From NCBI GenBank assembly GCA_021613535.1, contig CP075493.1, positions 11,594,001 to 11,658,000 on the forward strand: a stretch of DNA of 64,000 bases, in the 5' to 3' direction. Under the pieces are notes generated by a model. The model was not told where the DNA came from. It searched no databases and saw only the letters and a program-made list of their open reading frames with translations. Both the position numbers and the translations under genes were made by a program. Positions within the stretch are counted from its first letter, which is position 1. Each line of letters begins with the position of its first letter. This document shows, piece by piece, positions 12,086-23,049 of this stretch. The DNA comes from Adineta vaga (taxonomy: Eukaryota; Rotifera).

Positions 12086-15000
12086 ATGATATCGATTATT
12101 AGTTTATACTTATGGATTATTTTTGCGATCATTGGACAAATTTCAGGTAAATAATTCATTAATTAAATAAGATGAACATTCGTTTAGCTGATGAATCGAA
12201 CAAGTGTTTAGTTCATGATTATTACACATATTTCATTTGTTCCTTTTCTATTTTAGCTATTTCATATAATCAGCCGAAATTTTGTGCTAATGCAACATGG
12301 CATCCTCATGCAACTACTTTTTCTGATAGCAGTACTTCTGGTCAATATCAATGGGGACTTTTCATTAATACCAACAATACAATCTACATCGCTGATTTCT
12401 TTAATCATCGAATACAAATATGGCTTAATAATACTCATCAACCAACTCAAACTATTTCTGATAATCTATATCATCCATTTTTTGTTTTTGTTACGGACAA
12501 TGGTGATCTTTATATTGATAATGGTGAAGGGAATCATCGAGTTGATAAACGAACACTAAACTCAAATAGTAGTGTTCCTGTAATGTATGTTAATATCACA
12601 TGCTCGAATCTCTTTGTTGATATTAATAATACTCTTTACTGTTCAATGCTGAACTATCATAGAGTTGTCAAAAGATGGTTGAATAATACTTCAATGACAT
12701 CAACAATTGTTGCAGGTACAGGTGTCGCCGGAAATATGTCGAATCAGCTTAATGAGCCTACTGGTCTTTTTGTCAATAGCAAGTTTGATGTATATGTAGC
12801 GGATTGTAAAAATGATCGAATTCAACTCTTTCAATTAGAACAAACAAATGGAACGACAGTAGTAGGAAATGGATCAGTAAATATCACTATTACACTTAAC
12901 TGTCCAAGTGGAATCGCCGTAGATGCTGATAATTATTTCTTTATTGTTGATAAATTCAATCATCGTGTTGTGGGATCAGGTCCATATGGTTTTCGATGTT
13001 TAGTCGGATGTTCTCGTGTAAAAGGATCCGCAGCCAATCAGTTAGATACGCCTACCACTCCCAGTTTCGATAGTTACGGAAATCTGTTTGTTACAGATAC
13101 ATTCAATCATCGAATTCAAAAATTTACCTTCTTAACAAACTCATGTGGTACGTATAGAGACATTTCATTTTGAGAAAGACCAGTATTATAATGATTGATA
13201 TACATGTATATATATATATATCCTCCGATTTTTCCTTATATCGTAAACAAAGTGTCAACAGTAATGTCTACAACTATTGCTCCAAAAGTTACATCGATTC
13301 GAAAAGGTTGGTTATTGAAAATCATTGATAATAACAAAACTAGTTTTCTAGAGCAAACGACACCATCCATACAACAGGCAACATCAACAGAGAAAATTAC
13401 GACTGTGAAACCTGTAATAACTAATCAGAGTAAAAATGTTTTTCAAAAGAGATCAAATTTCAAATGAAAGCTTATCTATGTTTAGCATGTTTTCCTCCCA
13501 ATGTCATACTAATACCGAGTACAACAACACTATCATCACCAACTTCGTTTCGACGAAGTCAAGATTTTTATATCATTTCAATAATTGATATTAATTGTGA
13601 AACATCCATAACAATTAATACACGTTGGACAATCAAAAACTGCACTTCAATTTGTTCAAATGAAATTGAATTAGATGCAACAGTAGATACTACGTTAAGT
13701 GAATTGTATATTCCGGGACGAACGCTTCCATATGGAATATTTGAATTAACCTTAAAGGTAGCAATGGTTAATATGTCAAATTTAACTTCATCTTCATCTG
13801 CTTATGTTCGAATCACAGCATCAGGTATAACAGTAAATCTTTTTCAATATGGAACATCGATGATTACTCGTGGTAATCAACAAGATCTTCGAATAGGACC
13901 AGGAAGTTATTCTGTTGATCCTGATAGAGACTTTTTCAATAGTGATGTAAGTTTTTTTTTCAATAATCGGTATTTGTTTATCTATGAATTTTATTGAATA
14001 GGATTGGAAATATGTTTATTATTGTCGGATTTATGGTTTATATACATTCCCTAATATACAAGGTTCTCTATTACCAATAGATGATATGAGAAATGATTCA
14101 TCGAATCCATCATGTTTATCAAATCGAACAGGCTGGAAATATTCAGATTCAATTAGATCATCATTAACAATTCTTTCGAATTCTCTTCAACCAAATCGAA
14201 CATATCAATTCATGGTTTACTTACAAAATCGTCAAAATCCATCTAGTCAAGCAACTGGTTATGCACTTGTAAAGATTGATAATCAACAATCACAAATGAT
14301 TCTTATTGGGTAAACATCTTCATCTGATTTTACTTAGTATTAACATTCTCTTGTCTTTAGTTGTGTTATATGGACAATGTGTATTCCAAATTTAGAGTTT
14401 CAACTTGTCAATCCCACAACACAAGTTGCTTTATTTTCAGTTTGTACTGGAGATTGTTCAACATTACAAAATATCACATGGAATGTTTACTATAGTACGA
14501 ATGATTCATCTGCTAATGTAATTACATGGATTTTCTCTAATCAAACAATTACTCATCAAGATATTTGGTTTTTCGGTAGAAATACAAGTAATTTTACTGC
14601 TACAAGTCAATTATTCTTATCTAACCCGATGATAACTCTGTGGCGATTTGAAATTCTTTGTACATTTTCATCTGCAAAAAGTTTAAGTTCATTAAATTTT
14701 GTTATCAATCAACCACCAACGAATGGTTCATGTTCAATCAATCCTCTTAATGGGACAATAACTACTTTATTTGATATTTCATGTTCAAATTGGATGGATA
14801 AAGACGGAATCAAAGATTATGCTCTTTTTGGTATGTTAAGCGATGAGTTACTTTTTTTCTATACTATCAAAGTAACGTTGATGTTTATAGCTAGAATAGA
14901 TGATTCAAAGAAGAAAACAATTGTTGCCTATTCTGCCATCTCAAATTTTCAAGTTCGATTACCAGCTGGTGATAATCAAACATCATTACTTCATTTAACT

Positions 15001-18000
15001 ATTCATATCCGAGATACATTAGATTGTATAATAGTATTGAATATTTCAACTGTTCATGTTCAAGCAGATTTAGTTGAAATTACAAATTTAATTGATAATA
15101 TTAATAGTCAATCGAACACAAGAATGACAAATCCAATTGTTCAATCACTTGCAAGTGAAAATCAAAATATTGTTTCACAATTAATCAATTCACTTTCACA
15201 AGAATTTAATAAAATGAATAACGAAATTGTTAATCAAGCTACTTCAAGTAAATTTCAATAGAATTTTATTTTTGAACTTTTATTCTATGAATTTATAGAT
15301 GGTATTTCAACGGCAAGTATTTCAATTTCATCCTTAACAAGTCAAATTTTACAACCGGTAATTTACCTGATCAAACTATCATTTTCAAATGACTATTTAT
15401 CATTTTTTAGGTATTTTCCTCAAACAATCAATCAGCATTGAATGAATTTCAAAAAGAATTAAATCTTCACGCCAATGTTCGAGAGTATTTAATAAGTTTT
15501 ACAACAAAACTTGCTATAACAACACCGAATAGTATTCAATTACAAGCATCTGCATTAGCACAACTAACTCAAGCAACGAATCAATTAACAAGAACAACTC
15601 TAGTATTTGATTTCAATTATTTCGTTTTGATTTTCATAAGAAATCTTTGTTTCTATCCTAGACAATTGTTTCAAATAGATGCTATCAATTAACGATGGCA
15701 TTATATGCAATGTTAATCAAAATTCCATATGAAGATGTTCAAGCAGCTGCCTATGAACTTCTTCAATGTGCTGCTAATATCTTAAGTGTAAGATGACGTT
15801 TCATGATGTTGCTCTGTTTTATTTTGAATAAATTTAGGCGGTAAATGGACCATTACAAAAACGAACTGATCTTTTGAATTCGGACATTTCAGTTGCTACG
15901 AAATTTCCGGCGGATTATGATACTGATCTTGAATCGGAATGGTCAAATCTAAGTAAGCAGTTTTGATATTGTTCAGTTCAATATTTATCATTCATTTTCT
16001 CTGCATTAAGATTTATTTGTTGATGAAAATGATTTCTCAGTAGACGCAATTGGAAAAGGTCGAAATATTTATTATCAAAAACAATTAGCGAATCAAATAT
16101 TCAATCAAATGAATAAAATAATCCTTCTATTAACATCATTATTAAATACTCATTTGAATGTTGGACAAAATTCTGTTTTTGATACATCACAAATCTTTAT
16201 GTCGTTAGAAACGAAATCATCTGAATCACTTTCCAGTACATTCTTAAAAAAATTTGGTAATGCACAAATTCAACTTCCGGCAGATTTAATTCAACAATCA
16301 AAAGTTTCTATTCGAGTGAGTTTTTCTTTTATTATCTTTTTGAATGCTCATATTTGATCTCTTTAGACTCTAATGAGTCCACTTGCTATCTATGGCAATT
16401 CAACATTTCAATCTATTACCATTACAAATTGTTCAAGATTAATTTCATTTTCAATTCTTGATCAAAATGAACAAGAGATTCCTATTCAAACAAATACAAA
16501 TCATTCAATTGAATTAATCATTCCTCGTGATCCTAATTTATTGATTTCATCGATGAGTTTACAAAATGTAACAGCAATGAATTCGATGCCTCATGATCAA
16601 TTATTTCAGTTACACTATCGAAATCTGACAAGTCTCAAGTCAATTTCAATTCATTTTGAAATTGTTCCACTAAATACCAATATTTCGTATTTATTTATTT
16701 ATAAATTTGATGGCATACCACAACTGAATAGTTCAATCAATCAAATTGATGGATGGAAACTTTTCTGTTCATTTGATTTAATAAATGAAACAATTTATAA
16801 CTATTTTCTTGATAATCAAAAAACATCTGGTCATCAGTCAATTGTATTCGGTTTACGAGAATTAAATTTAACGGAAATCGATCATTTCTGTTCAAATGTA
16901 TCAATTATGAATCCTCCCATTAGAAACGAACGATTTTATTTTACATCAAATTATCAATTGAGAACTTATACATCCGGTTGTTATTATCTTGATAAGAATA
17001 ATCAATGGACATCTGATGGATTAATAGTTGGACCATTGACCAATCATTATCAAACACAATGTTTTGCGACTCATCTAACAAGTTTTGCTGGTGGTTTTCT
17101 TGTTCTACCGGAACCCGTCAACTGGAGTTATGTCTTTGCAAATGCTGATTTTCTCCGAAATAAAACCATCTATGTAACTGTCATTTGTGTTTCGATCATC
17201 TATATTCTCTTGATGATTTATGCCCGATGGAAAGATAAAAAAGATATGGAAAAACTCGGTGTTACACCTCTACCTGATAACCATAAGTCAGATGGATATT
17301 TTTATCAAATTATCGTCTTTACTGGTCAACGAGATCGGTTCAGGGACAAAATCAAATGTGCATTTTGTATTATATGGTAATAAAGATCAAACATCGATTC
17401 GTACTTTTGCTGATCCTCATCGTCGAATTCTTCAACGTGGTGGAATCGATGCATTTATCATGGCTGTTCCACATTCATTGGGATTATTGAATTGTATTCG
17501 TATTTGGCATGATAATAGTGGAAAAGATTCATCATCATCATGGTTTCTGAAATATATCATCATTCGTGATCTACAAACAATGGAAAAGTTTCATTTTATT
17601 AGTCAACGATGGTTTTCAGTGGAAAAAGACGATGGCAAAGTAAAGTATTCTTATGATCCTTGTTTGATTATTTTTGTGTTTGTATTTAATAGATTGAACG
17701 TGTCTTACCAGTGGCAAATGAATCCGAAAAACATGATTTTACATATTTAATCACAAAAGGTACATATCATAGTGTGTCCGATGGTCATTTATGGTTTTCA
17801 ATCTTTTCTCGTCCACCATCAAATCAATTCACACGTGTTCAACGATGTACATGCTGTTTTGTTCTCTTCTTCGTTTCGATGTTCTTGAATATCATGTACT
17901 ATGATTTATCAAATGAAACTGAAACAAATAATTCCACAAGTACAACGAAATTAGCATTTGGTTCTCTGTATATAACACGTGAACAAGTAGGATAACGAGG

Positions 18001-20601
18001 TTTTCTAACAAAAAAATGTACTTAGTGAAATTCATATTTTCAGATAGGTATTGGTATTATTGTGGAAGTCTTCGCTTTAATTCCAAGTCTTTTACTTGTA
18101 CAGTTATTTCGACGACTTCAGCCTCGTCGAAAACAACATTCCCCATTGCGTCAAGCTTTGTATAAAATTAAAGCAACTTCACAAATGTTTGTAGATAAAT
18201 CATATAACAATGAACTTGTTCGAAAGAAAACGAATAGAAAATCACGATTTATATTTCCATGGTGGTTTATATTTCTTGCATATGGATTGTGTGCAATATT
18301 CGTTGGTCTTTCGATTCTATTTATCATTGCACGTGGAATTGAATTTGGTGATTTGAAAAGTCAACAATGGTTAACATCCATTCTTAGTGGATTTTTTTCT
18401 TCAATTTTACTTACACAACCTATAAAGGTATTGTTTGAACGTTTTAAATTATGAAACAAATACAGTTTTTTTTTATTGAAGATCATCACATTAGCAATCA
18501 TTTTTGCTTGTTTTTGTCGAAAATCGAACGATGATAAAGAAGCTAATGAATTTCTTGATGATAATCAAGTTGATTTAAATAATGATGAAGAATATCTTCA
18601 TCAAAATCCATCTCTTTTTATTTATCAACGAACAATACAAACGAATCGTTTATGTGAAGAACAGATTGTGATACAACGTGATCAACGTATGAAAGAAATT
18701 TATATGTGGTCAATTATTCGAGAACTTCTTCTTTGTCTTTGTTTCTTATCATTTCTTTATACAATTACATATTCAATTCAACAATCGAATTCATTTCTTC
18801 AAGTTGATCATTTACGAAAATATTTTCTCAATTCGAGACAAATTGATTGTGATTATATTAAGGTTAGTGTGCTTTTAAACAGATGTTTCATCAACATGAA
18901 TACTTGTTTAGATTTCGACAATTGATCAATATTGGAATTGGTTAGAAAATAGTTTCGTAGAAAATCTTCGTGCACAACAATGGTATAATGATGAGCAACC
19001 AAAGAATCTCAATGGTTTTATTAATGATAAATCCAATCGATTGATTGGATGGGCAACAATGAGACAACTACGTATTCGATCTCAATCATGTCAGGTTCAA
19101 AAAGAACTAATATCAATATGTCATCATGATTATAGTTTATTCAATGAAGATAAAAATTCATATAAACCTCGCTGGTCAAATCAAACTTTACAAAACTATA
19201 GTGCAATAATTCGTCAATCATTTCAATATCGATCTAGTAAAGAACTAGATACGTATATGTATGTTGGAAATTATGGAAGCTATGTTGGTGGTGGTTATGT
19301 TTATGAATTTCGTGGTCGTTTATCGGATCTTCGAAGTAATCTTTCTCAACTTCAACAATTAGGATGGATTGATAGGCAAACACGAGCTGTGCTTATTGAA
19401 TTTACTCTTTACAATCCAAATGTACAATTATTTACTTCAGTGACCTTTCTTATAGAAATTTTATCAACAAATGGAGTTTACCCATCAGCACGTTTTGAAC
19501 CTGTTAATTTTTCTAGTAATGCCAGTTTTTTTTCTCGTTTGCTGATCATTAATCAAATGCTTTTTATTTAGCATTTACATCGATTCATCAATTGATCTGT
19601 ATTATTATTTATATGTTATTAATCATATATTTTATGTGGATAGAAATTCGATTGTTAATTGAATTAAAATGGAAGTATTTCCATCGATTTTGGTCGTATA
19701 TTGATAATGGAATAATTATTTGTTCGTGGACAAGTATTGGCATTTATATTTGGAGATATCACGAATATCAACGTATTAGTCAATTATTTGAACAAACAAA
19801 TGGATATATAAATATAAATCTACAATTCATTGTTTATATCAATGATATTCTTACATATTTATATGGTTTTTGTTGTTTTTTTGGTACAATTAAATTAATT
19901 CGTTTATGTCGTTTTAATCAACGTCTAAATTTATTTCTTCAAACATTGAAATATGCACGAAAACGATTATTATCATTTGGAATGATGTTTTCCATTGTAT
20001 TTCTTTCATTTGTTTGTTTATTTTATTTATTATTTATTTCAAAAATATCTTCAACAGCAACATTATTAAGTACGATACAAATATTATTTGAAATGACATT
20101 AATGAATTTTGATGCACAAGAATTAAGTGGAGCTGCTGCATTTCTTGGACCATTTTGCTTTTGTCTATATATTATTTTCGTTGTCTTTATTTGTATGAGT
20201 ATGTTTATTTCAATTATTTATGATAGTTATCAACATGCAAAAGAAAATTTTGATCATAATCAAGAAATAGTCACATTTATGACAAGACGCTGGCAACAAT
20301 GGACAGGTATACTGTAATTAGAAATGTCATTAATATAGTTCGTTTGTTTTGTTTTTTACTGTAGGTTTGAGAAAACTTGGTAAAGATGATATTCAAGAAG
20401 AAAAAGATGTCGTTATGCGTTCACAATACAATGATCCGATTGAATGTTTTCCTGAAAGAATGGATCGACTATTGGATGCACTCAATCGAGTATATACTTT
20501 TGAATTCATTTATGACTATATTTATTTTGATTTCTGCATTATAGATCTATGTAACACAAAGATCCAATGAATCAAAACTAAACCCAAATACTTTATCATA
20601 A
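12086..20601 (+). CDS. Polycystin-1-like protein with N-terminal NHL propeller (one frameshift)
   Basis: Twenty exons give about 2,454 codons. Exon ends used: 12086-12146, 12257-13147, about 13262-13429, 13486-13946, 14002-14309, 14361-14830, 14891-15247, 15299-15357, 15411-15602, 15662-15787, 15838-15952, 16011-16315, 16367-17639, 17693-17986, 18044-18427, 18482-18862, 18912-19515, 19572-20306, 20365-20489, 20545-20601. Order of parts: signal peptide; NHL repeats (IYIADFFNHRIQIW, LFVTDTFNHRIQKF); Thr-rich linker; REJ-like region; GPS site with HL/T (CFATHLTSFAGGF); first membrane helix; PLAT domain (YGNKDQTS); more helices; polycystin domain (LIGWATMRQLRIRSQSC) and the channel helices to 20306. 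Polycystin-1 proteins are ciliary or membrane receptor-channel subunits. The reading frame shifts by one base near 17336 inside PLAT, and no intron explains it. Every other junction is in phase, so it is either a fresh mutation on one allele or a sequence error. Confidence 0.88.
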
Positions 20602-20938
20602 TACTTTTTAGTCTTGTAAAAATAAGCAATACTTTCAAATAAAATAAGATCATCAATTTAAGATGTTTAACGTCTAAAACTAAACTCCATCTTGCATAGG
20701 TAGTAATAATTTTTCGATGATCATAAAATATTATTATAAAGCAATAAACTAAACAGAAGGATTCAAGTGGTTTCTATTATAGTATACTGGGAAGTGATGC
20801 AAATACATGAAAAAGAATAATATTGCTCGAAAAGCTCTTCTAGTAAAAAAAAACTTCTTTTGTTCTATTGAATATTACACGAATCGAATGATAGAAGTAG
20901 TGTTCTTAATAATCAACGTCAATAATAGATATCTATTG
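20602..20938. other. Intergenic after polycystin gene
   Basis: AT-rich 3' flank. No coding remnant was seen up to the telomere-like tract that follows. Confidence 0.5.
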
Positions 20939-20957
20939 ACACCCACACCCACCCTCA
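20939..20957. repeat. Telomere-like C-rich tract (left of Tlde1-like gene)
   Basis: Reads ACACCCACACCCACCCTCA on the plus strand, about two and a half units of CCCACA, the complement of the TGTGGG telomere hexamer reported for Adineta vaga. It lies about 150 bp past the stop codon of the Tlde1-like gene, beyond its poly(A) signals. Confidence 0.6.
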
Positions 20958-21015
20958 CTTTTCTCACAGCTATCAATTACTGATGTAATGTAGACAAGAA
21001 AGTCTTTATGGTCGC

Positions 21016-21026
21016 TTTATTTTATT
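21016..21026 (-). terminator. Poly(A) signals of Tlde1-like gene
   Basis: Two overlapping AATAAA hexamers on the minus strand (plus-strand TTTATTTTATT), about 80-90 bp beyond the stop codon at 21107. Confidence 0.5.
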
Positions 21027-21106
21027 TGTGAAGAAATTCATTAAAAAAGAGAAAAAACTCTTAGCATAATGTTTTGTGTTTGCTCTTCATGTTTGAAAAG
21101 CACCAA

Positions 21107-21449
21107 CTATTTTTTCACGGTAATAGTATCACCAGCATTCAAACCAGATCTATCTTTTTGATTCAATATGATACATCCCTTGCTGGCTGATCGATCACCT
21201 TTGCCATTATCACCATGAATTTCAAACTTATTTCGTTCAAACATATTGTTCGATGAATCTGGCACTAACTTGCACCTTTCACCACTTCCACTACAGCTGT
21301 TTTCAAGGACATACTTACCAACTGGAATCGGACCTGAATTCTTCTTCGTTTGATCTGTTTCGCCTTTGTATCCGCTATACGATTGTGTGACATTTGCCAG
21401 TATTACCATTACAAAATTCGCCTGTGGTTTGATTGTATGTGTGCGACAT
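21107..21449 (-). CDS. Tlde1-like (DUF2778) peptidoglycan L,D-transpeptidase domain, one frameshift
   Basis: The predicted ~113-residue protein is a single domain resembling bacterial Tlde1/DUF2778 proteins. Those cut or exchange D-amino acids in peptidoglycan, and several are type VI secretion antibacterial effectors. Visible features: N-terminal YNQTTGEF; a glycine motif (SYSGYKGE); GPIPVGKY; and the catalytic block with His in KFEIHGD and the nucleophile Cys in SASKGCIIL. The Met at 21449 is chosen because the homologous text starts there; the longer open frame upstream merely translates telomere-like DNA. The frame changes by one base at roughly 21376-21385, between the N-terminal strand and SYSG, so as written the protein is broken. 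No signal peptide and no intron. It has its own TATA box and poly(A) signals. Bacterial origin is inferred from the family, not shown by a search. Confidence 0.72.
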
Positions 21450-21503
21450 GTTTGCTTCTACAGAGATTTGTTTTGTATTTGTTGAATATTGGTCGAATTC
21501 TCT

Positions 21504-21512
21504 CTTTATATA
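21504..21512 (-). promoter_or_regulatory. TATA box of Tlde1-like gene
   Basis: TATATAAAG on the minus strand, about 55-63 bp upstream of the chosen ATG. This predicts a transcription start with a very short 5' leader. Confidence 0.5.
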
Positions 21513-21625
21513 GAAGTATGCGAATGTTGGAAATTTCTGAGTAACTTCTTTATGAGAAAAAAGAAAGAGAACGGAAGTATTTGTTAAGTACAATTTACTG
21601 TAGGTAAAAAGTTTATCTGAAGACA

Positions 21626-21673
21626 TGTGAGGGTGCGGGTGTGAACGAAGTAGAGATACCCACACCCACACCC
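21626..21673. repeat. Inverted telomere-like tracts (hairpin)
   Basis: A G-rich arm at 21626-21643 (TGTGAGGGTGCGGGTGTG) faces a C-rich arm at 21658-21673 (ACCCACACCCACACCC) across a 14-base spacer. Thirteen bases pair, with one mismatch. The C-rich arm is a run of CCCACA units. The Tlde1-like gene's promoter starts on one side, and the coding text of a 5'-truncated GH5 pseudogene starts immediately on the other (21674). Confidence 0.7.
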
Positions 21674-22372
21674 TTCAATGTTTATATGATAATGTTGCTG
21701 GTGCTACTGAATCGATGAGCAATTTTTGGCGTTTGGTCGCAACAACTTTTAGATCGTACTCAAATGTCTTAGGGTAACAAGACTGTCTTTTCTTTCCTTT
21801 TGGGATCTATCTAATATATTTAGATATGAATTAATCAATGAACCATGGGCTTCAGATTGAAGGACCAGCTTTATTTGATTCAACATTGGTTTTTTAAATA
21901 TTATCTAGGAAGAAGAACTAATACTTTCCATTTTGTTTTTAGATTGGTATTCAACAGTTAGGTGGTTCATCATTTTTAACTGAATTTGGTGAATGTGATG
22001 GTTCATCTACATGTGATTAACAACTAGAATGGGGAATGACGAATGCAGACAAATATTTTCAATCATGGGCTTATTGGGGTACTATCTATAATGATATGGA
22101 TGCAACTAAACGAATAACTCGACCTTATGCTCGAGCTATTGCTGGTCAACCAAATACAATATGCATTATGAAACTGATACAAAAACCTTTCTTTTAACAT
22201 ACACGATTAATAAATCAGTTAAACAACCAACAGAAATTTTTATTCTATATCGTTAGTTTATCCGAAATCAAGTTATAATGTTAGTGTGAATGAATATATT
22301 AAATGGAAAGTTGATCCAATGAATTCAAATGTAATTTTGGGGTCAATAAAAATAATACCAACTCATGTCTAA
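21674..22372 (+). pseudogene. GH5 endoglycoceramidase-like glycosidase, truncated and broken
   Basis: Readable pieces match the C-terminal half of family 5 endoglycoceramidase-type glycosidases, which release sugar chains from glycolipids. In order: ATESMSNFWRLVATTFRSYS; across a GT-AG intron (about 21774-21822) the acid/base motif YELINEPW; then QLGGSSFLTEFGEC with the nucleophile Glu; then WAYWGT and PYARAIAGQPN; and a C-terminal beta domain ending at 22372. Disabling changes: the coding text has no 5' part and begins right after the telomere-like tract; an in-frame stop lies near 22018 where a Gln codon is expected; frames change near 21860, 22155 and 22255. The intron shows that it had adapted to eukaryotic splicing before it decayed. 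Confidence 0.78.
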
Positions 22373-23049
22373 TCATTTGACTTTCATTTAATTATAAATT
22401 TCAATTGATTTAAACTAAAATTTGTTGTTATATGATTCACATCATTTATCCTTCAGCTATAGTTTAACATAATTTTCATAATTGAAGATATTTTATTACT
22501 AATAAGATGTAACTATAGTCTATCTCAGCGACACCTATACTTTCAAAGATTCTGCACTATTATGACTGTATACCTCGATATAGTAGAAATTCAGTCATTT
22601 TTCATTTTCTTTTTTTGTTAAACAAGTAGCAAGAAGCGAAGCAGCGGATAGTTTTAGTCTTTTCTATCAGTATATATATGAACAGAAACGCAACGATAAG
22701 GATTAAACGTAAACATACTTTTTCTTTCTATATATAAACATGTGAATCATTACTCTTCAAGAGTTTATTTTTCGTCTGAAATGATCATTTTTCGATCGAT
22801 AAATTCGTTGTCGAGTTTGCATAATCGATTTTTAAAAATCTCTTCCGCCACTAATATCATGAATATCTTCAAAACGTAACGAATCTTACATTTATTTTCA
22901 CATCGTTATATAAAAAACTGATAGGTAAGATCTCACCAATAACTTCATCTTTTTATTTAGATCTAAGATCTTCAAACGAAGTAGTAAATTTTCGAAATTA
23001 CTTTCTTGTATTTATCTTTTGACTTTTCGATAATACAATAGCAACATCA
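22373..23049. other. Intergenic upstream of DyP gene
   Basis: AT-rich; no coding remnant or repeat was recognised. Confidence 0.5.

Noticed and set aside
21450-21671. N-terminal extension of the Tlde1-like frame
   Set aside because: It translates the telomere-like tract (WVWVS, HPHPH) and promoter; the TATA box lies inside it.
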